NCBI GenBank assembly: GCA_021234155.1
Contig: JAJEKV010000004.1
Coordinates: forward strand, 21,185,619-21,249,618
Direction of reading: 5' to 3'
Source of the DNA: Isoetes taiwanensis
Lineage: Eukaryota > Streptophyta > Lycopodiopsida > Isoetales > Isoetaceae
Length of the DNA stretch: 64,000 nucleotides
Positions 1 to 10,442 of the stretch are shown piece by piece. Below the pieces are notes generated by a model, which was not told the origin of the DNA, did no database searches, and saw only the letters and a program-made list of their open reading frames with translations. The position numbers and the translations under genes are program-made. How positions within the stretch are numbered: position 1 is the first letter of the stretch; each line of letters opens with the position of its first letter.

Positions 1-1570
1 ACCAGAATTCATTGTAACGCCATATCAACACTTGTAAGTGAGTTTGGCAAGAAGATTGAGGAAACATTGCCGACGGACCTCGATTTCAAGGAAGTTTGGG
101 CGAGCCTTTCCAAAGAGGCGGGACCGACAAGGAAAGGGAGATGTTCGTGCACTACAAGAAGGAAGGGAACTTGCTATATTATAAAAATAAATTGTGTGTA
201 CCAAAATCTTCTTAAGTTAGAAAGCTTATTTTGAATGATACACACAATAGTCCCATAGCAGGGCATGCAGGGTTCATGAAGACATATTTCAAGATTAGAA
301 GCAGTTATTATTGGCCCGGCATGAAGAAGGAAATAGCAAGATATATTAGAGAGTGCCAGATATGCCAGCAGACAAAGGCGGAACAGCTCCGGATCCCAGG
401 TGCCTTGGAACCATTGCCCGTGCCAAATGCTAAGTGGGAGGTGATAAGTATGGATTTTATTACGGGACTCCCAAGAACGGCAAAGGGGCAAAGATGCCTT
501 GATGGTGGTAGTAGATAAGTTGTCAAAGATGGCACACTTTTGTGCCGTGCGGGACAACGTGATCTGCATTAGACACGACCAACCTATTTGTTAAGGAGAT
601 TTTTAGGCTCCATGGCATGCCAAGGGAGATAATCTCGGATAGAGACTCCAAGTTTATGAGTGCCTTTTGGCAGGACCTATTTACCACCATCCAGACGAAG
701 CTTTCGATGAGCACGGCATATCATCCCCAAACAGATGGTCAGACGGAGAGGACAAACAGGATCATCGAAGATATGTTAAGAAGCTATGTATGGAACAAGC
801 AATCCAAGTGGGATGATTTCATCTACCTAGTAGAGTTTGCCTACAACAGCACCAAGCAGGAGTCATCGCAGATGAGTCCTTTTATGATTAATTACGGGTA
901 TCAGTGTCTTACCCCAGATACTTGGCACAACCCTGTGTCCAAGGTGGAAGTCTCCCAGCAGATGCTTTCAGAAATGCAAGACTTGGTGGAGGAAGTGAGA
1001 GGATATCTCCTTGCGGCAAAGAAGAAGCGTGCAGAAAAGCATCGCCGACAAGCATAGGACGGTAAGAGAATTTGAAGTGGGAGACAAAGTGTGGTTGAAG
1101 ATCAAAGTCAAGCAGGCCAAGCTCCGCATCGGCAATTGCAAGAAGCTTGCTCCAAGATGGGCTGGACCCTTCAGAATAGAGAAGAGAGTAGGTAACCAAT
1201 CCTACAAGTTGGACTTAAAGACATCTTAAGATACATAAGGTTTTCCGTAAGTTTGCTAAAGAGGCACACCCCAAACCCCGAGGAAGTATTGGAGACAAAT
1301 GAGTTTTTAGAAATGACGGACGAGCATATTGAAATCGTTCCGGAAGTCCTTCTTAATAGATCTTATAAGAAGACAAGAAGGTCAAAATTCCTCCAATACC
1401 TTGTGAAGTGGAAGCACTTACCGTTGGAAGACGCCACGTGGGTACTTGAGTCGATCTTAAGAAACAAGACTCGAGTTTATGGAGCAATGCAAGGGTCATT
1501 TCGTCAAGAAGTAGTCGACATCAGCATCCAAGAAATCGGCTCAGGCATGTCGATTTGGGTTTGGATTTAA
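1..1570 (+). pseudogene. Ty3/gypsy pol 3' end: integrase and chromodomain (element G1)
   Basis: This is the C-terminal part of a chromovirus-type polyprotein, cut off by the left window edge. It is spread over several frames. The first 170 bases match the linker after RNase H. Positions 231-518 hold the integrase zinc-binding region (H..H then CQICQQ). Positions 617-1057 hold the catalytic core, with AYHPQTDGQTER and the downstream glutamate region. Positions 1011-1229 hold the integrase C-terminal GPFRI segment, and 1253-1570 a chromodomain (FLQYLVKWKHLPLEDATWV). At least four frame breaks make it non-functional. It aligns along its length with the minus-strand pol at 32417-33884, so G1 and G2 belong to one family. 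G1 keeps a 22-residue stretch after CQQ that G2 has lost. Confidence 0.9.
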
Positions 1571-2356
1571 GCATGTGTAGCTAAGGCTAATCTACGCATG
1601 CAGCCTATGCTAGGCATGGGTTGCATGCGTTGTTACCGATGATGAGACCACTACGGTGCTCTCTAGGGCGTGGTGTAATGTCAATGTAGGCATGACCGCG
1701 TTTCCGCTTGTTTGAGTGGAAGGTAGATTAGAAAGTCTACTTCTGTTCCACGGAAGTAGACGACCTCGAGAGAAAAGAGGTCATTCAGGTATGCATTGAT
1801 AGGAAAAGCACCTTTAGCCCCATATATGCTTTGATAGGAGGAATCTATCCTTCACGCCCCATATACGGGAAGGATATCCTCCACGCTGGGCAACTAGAGG
1901 TGTAGGCATGAGCGGCATATAGGCATATAGGCGCTGTCTCTTCGGCCAGGATGGGAGAAACATAATCTTCCTATGCCGAAGAGATATGCCTTGCATCCAT
2001 ATAATTGTATTTAATGGGTGGTTCCCTTACAACCAACCCTTATAATAATAATTAAATATGTACTAACGTAGCGTACATCCTGCAGGCAACTAGAAGAACC
2101 GAGCGGCAGGAGGGTAACGCTACAAGAACTCACAACGCATAGTTTTGCCATAATGTGTTGTGAGGAGGCGACGGGAAGTTTTTAGTTAAAACCGTAAAGT
2201 TATAATTGATGTCAATTTTGTTTATAGTCGAGTATGAAGTAGAGGACGGAAGAGCCTCTCACCATAGTACAATTACAGTAAACTATAAATATTACCTGAG
2301 GTGATTAATATAATATGGATATGTAAGTGTTGTAATTGCAGGATATGCAGGTACCC
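1571..2356 (+). other. Long 3' noncoding region of element G1
   Basis: No open frame is convincing here. The stretch lies between the pol stop codon and the polypurine tract. Its first half (about 1620-1990) matches the reverse complement of 32046-32400 in G2. Its second half matches the reverse complement of about 30795-31220, where a CACTA-like insertion interrupts the G2 copy. Conservation between two diverged copies of an untranslated 0.8 kb region is the main thing to note. Confidence 0.7.
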
Positions 2357-2409
2357 AAGGTGGGGAGACGCGTGATGCTGAGGACAGCATCAAGTCAAGG
2401 TGGGGAGAA
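2357..2409 (+). promoter_or_regulatory. Duplicated polypurine tract with intervening hairpin (G1)
   Basis: The polypurine tract AAGGTGGGGAGAA at 2397-2409 abuts the LTR start, as expected for plus-strand priming. A second copy, AAGGTGGGGAGA, lies at 2357-2368. Between them at 2374-2391 is a perfect 7-bp stem (GATGCTG, loop AGGA, CAGCATC). The same arrangement occurs in G2 at 30738-30790, so it is a conserved family feature. Confidence 0.75.
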
Positions 2410-2824
2410 TGTGACGTTCCAGCATAATATACGCCCCAATACGTATATTATACTGCCACGTCACACGTACATGTCACAAGTGACATGTACTTGAGAGTAG
2501 GACAACGTTGCACCTAGGAGCTAAAGGTTGCACCTAGGGGGCAACCTTGGATGTTGGGTATGTAATTAAACATACACAACAAAAGGTTCCTTGTTCATCC
2601 ATTTCCAAATGGCTTAAAGCCATTTGCCCATGTGGATGCCCTAACCTAGATAGGGTCTATATAATGGCTAAAACCCTAGACCCTAGCTCTCCTTTCACTT
2701 TGCCAATTAGGGTTTTCTAGAGCTTCCTTTCCTCTTTCGCATTTAGGGCTTTCCTGGGCCAATTCGGCCAGGGTAAAGCTCGAAATCGCATTGCCAGGCT
2801 CCGAAAAGTCGGATTTGCAAGGAG
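2410..2824 (+). mobile_element. Gypsy G1 3' LTR, first part
   Basis: The LTR begins TGTGACGTTCC directly after the polypurine tract. It shares its start with the G2 LTRs (TGTGACGTTCCAGC). A TATA box (TATATAA) is at 2658-2664 in a stretch rich in AAACCCTA motifs, so transcription probably starts about 30 bases later. The LTR is interrupted at about 2824 by a copia-containing segment and resumes at 5183-5194. Confidence 0.8.
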
Positions 2825-3818
2825 ATGAATTTTTGTATTATTGCATTGTATGTAGATGGCTGCATTATGATTGCTAATACTATGACTTGCTTAAATAAAT
2901 GCAAAACAGTGCTTAAAGACAGATTTAAAATGACAAATTTAGGAGAACTCCAAAAATTCTTAGGAATTGAAGTGCACATAGATCGAGCTAATATAAAGCT
3001 GACTCTTACTCAGACTTCAAATATACAAGGCATGTTGAAAAGGTTTGCATGGAATCTTGCAAATCAGTGGATACACCATTAGTTCCTGGACATAAGATTT
3101 CAGAGGATATGTGCCCTAAAACAATAAAAGAATCTGAGGATATGGAAGGCACCCCTTACAAAGAGTTGATTGGATGTTTTCTCTCTATATATCTAACTGC
3201 ACAAGGCCTGACATTGCATTTTCTGTAGGCCTGCTAAGTAGATATTCAAACAATCCAGAGAAAATGCATTGGATGGCAGCAAAAAGAGTGCTAAGGTTCC
3301 TTAAAGGAACTCAAGAACAAGGTATTTGTTACTCTAATGATAACATGACACTCATAGGATATTGTGATGCAGACTGGGCATCTGATTTAGACTGTAGAAA
3401 ATCAACTTCTGGATTTTTTCTCTTGCTTGGTGGAGGGTCAGTTGCATAAAAATCCAAGAAGCAATCAAGTATTGCCATGTCTACAGCTGAGGCAGAATAT
3501 GCTGCCACTACTCTTGCAGCCAAAGAGATTATATGGGCCAGAAGGATATTAAATGAGCTTGGAATTATGCAAAATGATCCAACTATATTACTGTGTGACA
3601 GTCAAAGCTGTATAGCTATTACTAGAAATCCAGTTCTTCATCAAAGAACTAAACACATTGAACTCAACATGCACTTTATAAGAGAAATGGTGGCTCAAAA
3701 GAATATTGTAGTTGAATATGTAAGCACACAAGAACAGGCAGCTGACATTTTTACTAAGGCATTGACACAAGTCAAGTTCAATAAATTTAAACAAGTACTT
3801 GGTGTTACAGTTCAGTAG
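2825..3818 (+). pseudogene. Ty1/copia pol 3' end: RT palm and RNase H
   Basis: The fragment begins inside the reverse transcriptase at the catalytic segment. It reads LYVDG where an active enzyme has YVDD, so one catalytic aspartate is lost. Next come NLGELQKFLGIEV, the connection region (RPDIAFSVGLLSRY), and RNase H (CDADWASDLDCRKSTSGF, then AEAEYAA, LLCDSQSC, TKHIELNMHFIRE, DIFTKAL). There are breaks near 3085-3170 and a stop near 3448. Everything upstream of the YVDD region is missing, so only the 3' half of the element is here. It lies inside the G1 LTR. Confidence 0.9.
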
Positions 3819-4177
3819 GAGATATTGAGATACTGGCTTATAGAAATGCCGAACAAGCAATAAACAACTGTTACAGCTCAGCTGTAATACTAGCAAAAGG
3901 TTCTGAATCTATCAGTGCATTGGCACAGATATTTGTTAAGGGAAGGTTGTTTATACTGAAGCTGAAACTCAAAATGGTCTGATATTTTACATGCATATGA
4001 AATAGAGAACATAAGCAGTGAATATAACTGAAGAGGGAATACATATCAGAAATTAAAGGTTCAGAGTCAGTGACACAGAAGAAACTCATTTAGAGGAGGA
4101 GATCACGTTACAGGCATGAGTATAGATGTGTATTTAAGTTGATTGAATTATATCAGACTTATTTCAGAACAGTGATC

Positions 4178-4655
4178 TGAAGAGGGAATGTTGGAATAAG
4201 TCAGATCATTGTGTAATATTGGTTCATACACTAACTCAATATTTTAATGGTATTGAGAAAATATTTCAATGGTTAAGTTATGAAGCAATATAAGGGACTC
4301 TAAATATTTCTACATTAGGGTCGGATGTGATGGCCATTTATCCTGGAGCCAAGTCCCATTTTGAATCTCGGTTATGGCTTAACCGTCGGATCCTGCTAGG
4401 TCGGTTGCATAACCGACGGACTCATGCATTATAAAGCTGTAGAACTGTGAGAATTGATTGAACGATCGATCCTGCAGTAGATAAACTAAGAAGAAGTTAT
4501 TTCTAATGGTATATGTATTTGATTGAAATGATATAATGGTTATGTAATGTTTCATGTGTATTGACCAACCATTGAAATCGTGGTAACTTCTAATGAAATA
4601 GAGATATCAATGTTATTTAGTTGATTATCAGAGTAAATTGCTATAAGATCTAACA
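4178..4655 (+). mobile_element. Copia 3' LTR with polypurine tract
   Basis: The purine run GAAGAGGGAA just before 4189 is the polypurine tract. The LTR runs from TGTTGGAATA at 4189 to ATCTAACA at 4655, about 467 bp, with the TG...CA ends usual for copia. It contains a CATTATAAAG box near 4428. The 370 bases between the pol stop and this LTR (3819-4188) show no gene. Confidence 0.75.
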
Positions 4656-5182
4656 GGTAGTTCACATTGGCCGTGGAGGTTTTGCTGTGTAATATATACA
4701 TAAGACTTGTCTATAAAGAAAAACAAATAAAACTTACTTCAGATTTAACATGTGGATACTTAGTAATACACGACGTTCTCAACTATGGGAAATTTGAATC
4801 GCATTTGTGTCTGGTTTTGTGGTCAAAAAACAAAATATAAAATTCTCAAATGAAGATCACAATATAGCAGAACATTCACTATTCATTTAGTTATGTATAT
4901 ATACCACGACTTAATGCTCTGAGCTATAATGAAGTTTTTCCTGAATTTCACTTTCCAGTAAATATAATTCCACATCTCGCTAATATGCCAAAATTTTGAT
5001 TGCATTCCAAATAAAGTAAAGCACAAATAAATAACACAATATTTCAAAACATGAAAAACTTTTAAAGACTGTGTTGAAAAACCAATAATTAACTAAACTT
5101 CATAATGCAATATAATGAGCTCATTGTTCATACCAATAACCCTTCCTTGAGGGCAAGCTGCCAAGCCATCTGAAAGTAACAC
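4656..5182. other. Non-coding DNA carried with the copia fragment
   Basis: This AT-rich stretch lies between the copia LTR end and the resumption of the G1 LTR. I see no gene, repeat or transposon end in it. It seems to have come in together with the copia half as one block. Confidence 0.5.
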
Positions 5183-6407
5183 TTTGCAAGGAGGAAGGCC
5201 AGGTGTCTAAATTTGTATGCACGCACAACAGGTTGCTGAGTAGCAGTTGTCTTCGGCAAGATCAAGAGCATGGACGCCTTCCGAGGATCAGGAGCAAGCC
5301 AAGGAGCAGGTATCTAGTTGTTCTGTTGTGCAAAACCGTCTTTAGGCATGGCAATATGCCGGTTTAGTATGTTAGATCATCTCTGGAAGTCTTGTAGATC
5401 CCTAGATCTGAGACTCTAACGAATGAACCTAACATTGGATGTTAAGTAGATAGATTGATATGATTCTCTATCTACGTTACGTGATATTGCATGTATTCCA
5501 CTCTCTGTGATCTCCTTGTTGTGGGAAGGGGGTAGAGACCTAAAGGGCGTGTAGAAGATGCTCCTAGCATAGCACCTTAGTTCCCACATAATTGCGCCCG
5601 TGCGAGGGAGCCCACCCGCGTGTGGGTGAAGGGGCAAGGCCGGGTTGATAAGGAGGAACTTGTCTCATGTGGGGTGACCCCTCGGTAGTAAAGCCTATCG
5701 AGGGGTCTTTCTTTGGCTAGGCTTAATGGCTTGTCCGCTGCGTGTGGGCAAGGCATGAGCTCGACACTCGTGGGGTGGTGGATATGACCTTCCGGTGAGT
5801 TCAAGTCGAATAAGGGCGGTGGCCCTCTAGCCGCTTCGCGATGAGCATGGATACTGGAGGAGGAGGCAGCTCTCTTCCGCCTCTCATGGGGTTGGGGAGA
5901 TGCAACCCAGTGAGTAGCCCCTCCGGCTATTCACCCCTCACGGCCAAGTCCCAACACTTTTCGACCTACTGCGCAAAGTGTGCACGGGGGAGGGGCGGAT
6001 GGAGTGGACTACCCTAAGCCATGTTCTATGCCCGCCCAAATCCATTGCCATGAATTACATGCGCAATGAACTCGGAGGCCTAGCCGTCGATCATCCCTTG
6101 AGTCCGAGCCACGGGTAGGATCTCTCCTTTGTATTATTGTTATGAAGGTATTGCTGACTCTGTGATGTTGCTATTGTTATGGTGATTGTGTTGTATATTA
6201 TTGGTTGTGCTCACGTTTGTTTGTTACGCTTCCGCAGATAGGTCGATCCGATGGAAGACGGATGAATGACACATCCACTCTTCCCTTGCTGGCTCTGCCC
6301 CCATGGGAGTGGAGCCAGGTGGATGGCCCCTGTCAGGCAGCTGCCAGGGGGAATGCTCCTCCTTCGAGTACGATGCGGGCATCGTATAAGGAGTAGGGGA
6401 CGTCACA
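5183..6407 (+). mobile_element. Gypsy G1 3' LTR, second part (R/U5 and 3' end)
   Basis: From about 5210 the sequence matches the reverse complement of the G2 LTRs (29163-30737 and 42482-44053) over their 3' two thirds. Shared landmarks are GGGGCGGATGGAGTGGAC, CCATTGCCATGAATT, TTACGCTTCCGCAG and the terminal GTAGGGGACGTCACA at 6407. Together with 2410-2824 it makes an LTR of about 1.6 kb, close to the 1.57 kb of G2. It is clearly more diverged than the two G2 LTRs are from each other, so G1 is older. Confidence 0.85.
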
Positions 6408-7553
6408 TTTCCTTCTTTTTTTTCCCTTCGTTTTTCCTTTATTTACACCCTTTTTAACTTTCCTTTTTCTGATGTACTATTTTCTGTCCCTTTCCCTCCT
6501 TTCCTCACCCTTTCCGTCTTCCCCTTTTCAACGTGCTCTTTTCCCCTTCCTTCCACCTTTTTCCCTCTTTCACAGACCCAACACAGTTTCCTCTTTGTTT
6601 TTTTCACACTCTTTTCCTCTTCCCTTTTCTTTTCTTTTCCCCTTTTCCATTCTTTTTTTTTTTTTTTGCTTCCTTTTTCTCATTTCTTCACTCTTTCCCT
6701 ATTCCCCTTCTCCCCTTTTCTTCTTTCCCTCTTCCCCTTTTCCTTGTGCCCTTTTTCCCAAGTTCCCTTTCACCCTTTCCCTCTTCCCTTTTGTTTTCCT
6801 TTTTTGACATGTCCTTTTTCCCTTTCCTTCTTCCCGTCCTTTTCCTGTTCCCTTTTTTCCCTTTTCGGTCTTCCCTTTTCCTCCCCTCTCCACCGTTTTC
6901 CTCTTCCCCTTTCCCCATCCCTTTCTCATCATGCCCTTTCCCCTTATCTTTTCCCGTTTCCTCCTTCCCCTTTTTCTCGTGTCATTTTTTCCAAGTTCCC
7001 TTTCTCCCTCCCCCTTTTTTTTCCTTTCCCTTTCCCTTTTCCCCTGACATTTTCTTTTTCCTTTACCTTTCCATTTTCCTTTTTCCATGCCATTTTTCCC
7101 ATCCATTTTCCCCTTTCTTTCTCCATGCTTTTCTTCGCTTCCTTTTTCCCCTTTCTTCACCCTATCCGCTATCCCTTTTCCCGTGCCCTTTCCCCCTTTC
7201 TCTCTTCTCGCCTTTTCTCTTGTCTTTTTACCCGGTTTATTTTTCCCTTTCCCCTCCCCTTTTCTTTTGCATTTTCCTTTCCCCATGGCCTTTTTTGCTT
7301 CTTTTCTCCTCACCATTTTCCTATTTCTCCTTTCCCTTCCCTTTTCCTCTCCCCCTTCCCCCCTCTTTCCCTTTCTCTCATGTCCTTTTTACCCTCCCTT
7401 TCTCCCTCCCTTTCTCCCTCCCTCTTTTCCTTTCTTTTTTTCCATGCCCTTTTTCCCTTCCCTTTTCTCCTTTCTTTTCTTTTACCTTTTTCCCTGCCTT
7501 TCACATTTTCACTTTCCTCCTCCTTTTCCTTTTCCCCCTTTTCTTTTCCCCTT
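6408..7553 (+). repeat. 1.15 kb polypyrimidine (C/T-rich) tract
   Basis: Almost every base is C or T on the plus strand, built from irregular TTTCCC, CCTTTTC and TTCTTT blocks with rare purines. It starts directly after the terminal ...GACGTCACA of the G1 LTR and ends at about 7553, where ordinary sequence resumes. Long open frames of up to 340 codons on both strands are only a product of composition (F, P, S and L on one strand; G, K, R and E on the other). Such tracts can form triplex DNA; no function is implied. Confidence 0.9.
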
Positions 7554-7685
7554 AAGAGATTAAAGTATGATCAATCACGGTGGTAGAAAAATGTGCAATG
7601 AATCTCGGCCTTTGGATGCAACCCAATGATCTCATCCACTCAAATTAGGGCTTGATGCAACACACTATAACATTATAATATAAGA
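7554..7685 (-). mobile_element. Helitron D, 5' terminal fragment
   Basis: Read on the minus strand, this begins TCTTATATTATAATGTTAT and continues into GTGTTGCATC and AGCCCTAATTTG. It closely resembles the 5' end of Helitron B at 29116. The base outside the end is the expected T on the plus strand. The element should extend left, but it is cut by the polypyrimidine tract, and no 3' hairpin end is seen. Confidence 0.65.
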
Positions 7686-7700
7686 TAATTTCATTATATA
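7686..7700 (+). mobile_element. Left tip of TIR element X, copy 1
   Basis: The 15 bases TAATTTCATTATATA match the left end of X copy 2 at 24833-24847. They are separated from the rest of copy 1 (starting at 17489) by Helitron C. Confidence 0.65.
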
Positions 7701-7730
7701 CTAGTAAATTGCCCACCTTCGGTGGGCAAT
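7701..7730 (-). other. Helitron C 3' terminal hairpin and CTAG end
   Basis: A 10-bp inverted repeat with a 3-base loop ends 7 bases from CTAG, the usual layout of a Helitron 3' end (rolling-circle termination signal). Confidence 0.8.
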
Positions 7731-9789
7731 CCATATGATTGTAGCCGAAGACTTAAATGCTTGGACAATGCTCAACATAAGTTATTATATGTGTTACTCC
7801 AACTACTGTAATGTATTTGTGCAAATCATGTCTAAGTACTTGTTTCCGTTTAAAATGCCTAGAATGCACAATTTTTTACATATCATAGATTTCTAGATTT
7901 TAGGAGTATGTAACTGTTTTAGAACGGCCACCTGATGCATCATTATTTGCATCACTTGCCCATTCTTAAATAATTACATACTATTGCCCATCTTCAATGA
8001 TGTGGTTGATTATGTGAAATTGAGCGTTCTAGTTGATCATGAAGCAGACAAAGTTCAGGCATGATCAATGTTAAAATGGATCTATCTTTATATTTATATT
8101 ATAATGTTATACCGTAAGTGCGTAGTGCACCGAGCCCTAAATTAGGCGGTCCGGATTAATCTACCCAATGGTGTAGATGATGTCACGTTAAAAGCCTTTT
8201 TAGCTAAAAAAAAAGCAAAAAAAAAGGGGTTTCGACCTATTAGGGGTTTTTGTGCGTTTTTTTTTGGGACGGTTCGATTCCTTGATCTCCATATGTGCTC
8301 TCTGGTCCGTGCTGGGTTCTCGGCTGCGAAGAATGGTGGATCGCTTCTTATTTCTCTGATCATCTGCAATGCTGCATTTCGACCTCTTCCAGCACTGGAA
8401 TCATGGCAGCGAAATCCGAACAGGGGATCCGGCCTTGCATTTTATAATTTCTGGTTTCCTTGCTGGTTGGGCTCCGAGCGGCAGTAGCACCTTCGAGCTA
8501 GGGCGGCAGTAGCACCTTCGAGCTGCTAGATCCTCCTCCAGAACGCATCTTCTGGAACAATCTCTAGGTTACCTATTCTTTCGGTGGATGCTGGAGGTCG
8601 GCTATGTCTAAGAGGTTTCTAAGATGGCCTTGGCTGGAGGTTTTCTTCCAAATGTGCTTTGGCCCTGCTCTGGCTCACTGTCAGATTCTTCAGGGCCCTA
8701 AAACTTTTCAATTTGCTGGCATGGCAATCAGATATATGGATATATGGTCTCTGATTCTTCTATCCAATCTTTGATAAATTTATTAGGCTTGGATACAAAC
8801 ATGACAGGTTTGACCTCTGTATGTGAATCTTCTGGCTTTGTCAAATGCTAGACGTACTTATTTATGCTCTTGATTTGCATGCAAGGATTTTCTCCGGGAG
8901 TTTATTTTATCCACGATGTTCGCATATAGTACATGTTGTGCAAATGCCGTAACTAGGCCTGGATCTCTGCGAAGGTTGCCAGTTTTTATCATATCTAAAG
9001 CTTGAACAACAAACCTGCTTAAGGAATTGCAGGTGGGACCTCAATATGTTTGCACAACCTTTTCTTCTTTGTCTGTATTTCTTGCAGTGGAATCCAGTAA
9101 TCCTAATACCAGGAATTACTATGTGTTTAGATTTTCTGTGGGAAGGATTGACTTTTCAATTTTGTGGTGTAGTCGGAAGTTCACACATCCAGTAAAGTCC
9201 ATTTCAATGGCAAAATTCATTGCTGCAGAAGTAGCTGCTTTGCAAACTGGGGGCAATAAGGTAGATGCTCATAATGCATTACTACAATGATGTGAGTGTC
9301 AATCAAGTTTTGGAATCATTCATTGCAGCAAGCACTAGAAATATATTTTAAAGAATGGGTAAGCAAGCAATCTTTACCAGATAGCAGGAAATTTCTTGCT
9401 CTGTGGTGGCTCCTGGCCAGGATGTGAATGGATTCCAGGACGTGATGAAAGTGTCCAACAACCTTACAACAATGCATATCAAGAAATGGAAACAGGAGCA
9501 ACTTTAGGAAATTTGAACAATGTTGCCTTAGAGATAAAGTCATGGAGCAGTATATAGAGTCTCCTAGGTGTTAGTCTCCTAGGTCTCATAAAAGCAGAAG
9601 GCGCTCTACTAGCAGGCATTGTGTGTTTGGAGACAACTTGGTAAGTGCACATTGTTTCAAATTCTTATTTCTTTTCCCGCTTCGAATGCAGGATTTATGC
9701 TTATGTCTTGGTAATGGGGATGCTATCCTATATTCCGCCATGGCCGATCTTGCAGCCTTGCAGTTTCTGGGAGATGAACTGTCCTATGC

Positions 9790-10442
9790 CAAGCATAGGA
9801 ATTGCTATTAACACTTATGTATACAAGATCGTCAACGAAGATCGAAGGCAGGGGCCTACTTCTGAGAAGAACTATGGTATTTATTATCCAGACCAAACAC
9901 CTATTTATACTCTTGATACCACAGGAACAGGGCTACTAGCAGTTAACATTTCTACTGTGAGAATTTGGTGCATTGCCAAGCAAGGGATTAGCTCCAACAG
10001 CTTGCAGGCTGCTCTTGATTATGCATGTGGTCAAGGAGGCGCAGATTGCTCGCTTATTCAGCCTGGAAAGAGTTGCTATTTTCCTGACAGTATTGGCGCT
10101 CATGCGTCTTATGCATTCAACAACTACTATCAAAAGAACATGAAGGCAACTGGCTCCTGTGATTTTGCTGGAGTTGCTACTCTTACCACCATTGATCCCA
10201 GTATGTGTTCTTTTCTCTGCTTCCAAGGTTATTTGCATGGTAATCATATATCAATAAGTTGCTTAGTTATTTGTTTTCTAATTGCAGGTACTGGCCAATG
10301 TCAATACTTATCCAAGTAAGCAGATTTTTTCTGTCCTGTGCTTAATCTCTATGCTGATGATCCTGTTTTCTTTTGCAGTGTGCCTATTAATGCCAACTTG
10401 ACAGTCTCTGACCCTCCTAAAAATGGCGGTTGTAACCTATTT
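9790..10442 (+). pseudogene. Captured glucan endo-1,3-beta-glucosidase fragment (GH17 end plus CBM43/X8)
   Basis: The first exon (about 9790-10200) encodes the C-terminal end of a GH17 glucanase (INTYVYKIVNED, GPTSEKNYGIYYPDQTP). It then enters a CBM43/X8 domain: WCIAKQGISS, LQAALDYACGQGGADCS, CYFPDSIGAHASYAFNNYYQ, SCDFAGVATLTTIDP, with the cysteines in the expected order. A GT donor at 10201, AG acceptor and mini-exon at 10288-10315 (TGQCQYL), and a third exon from 10379 (NANLTVSDPPKNGGC) follow family splicing. In an intact protein this domain binds beta-1,3-glucan at the cell wall. The catalytic barrel and signal peptide are absent, so this is a captured fragment. Confidence 0.85.

Noticed and set aside
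6472-7586. Several long open frames (up to 340 codons) on both strands
   Set aside because: They are translations of the C/T-rich tract; only F, P, S, L (or G, K, R, E) appear and overlapping frames are equally open.
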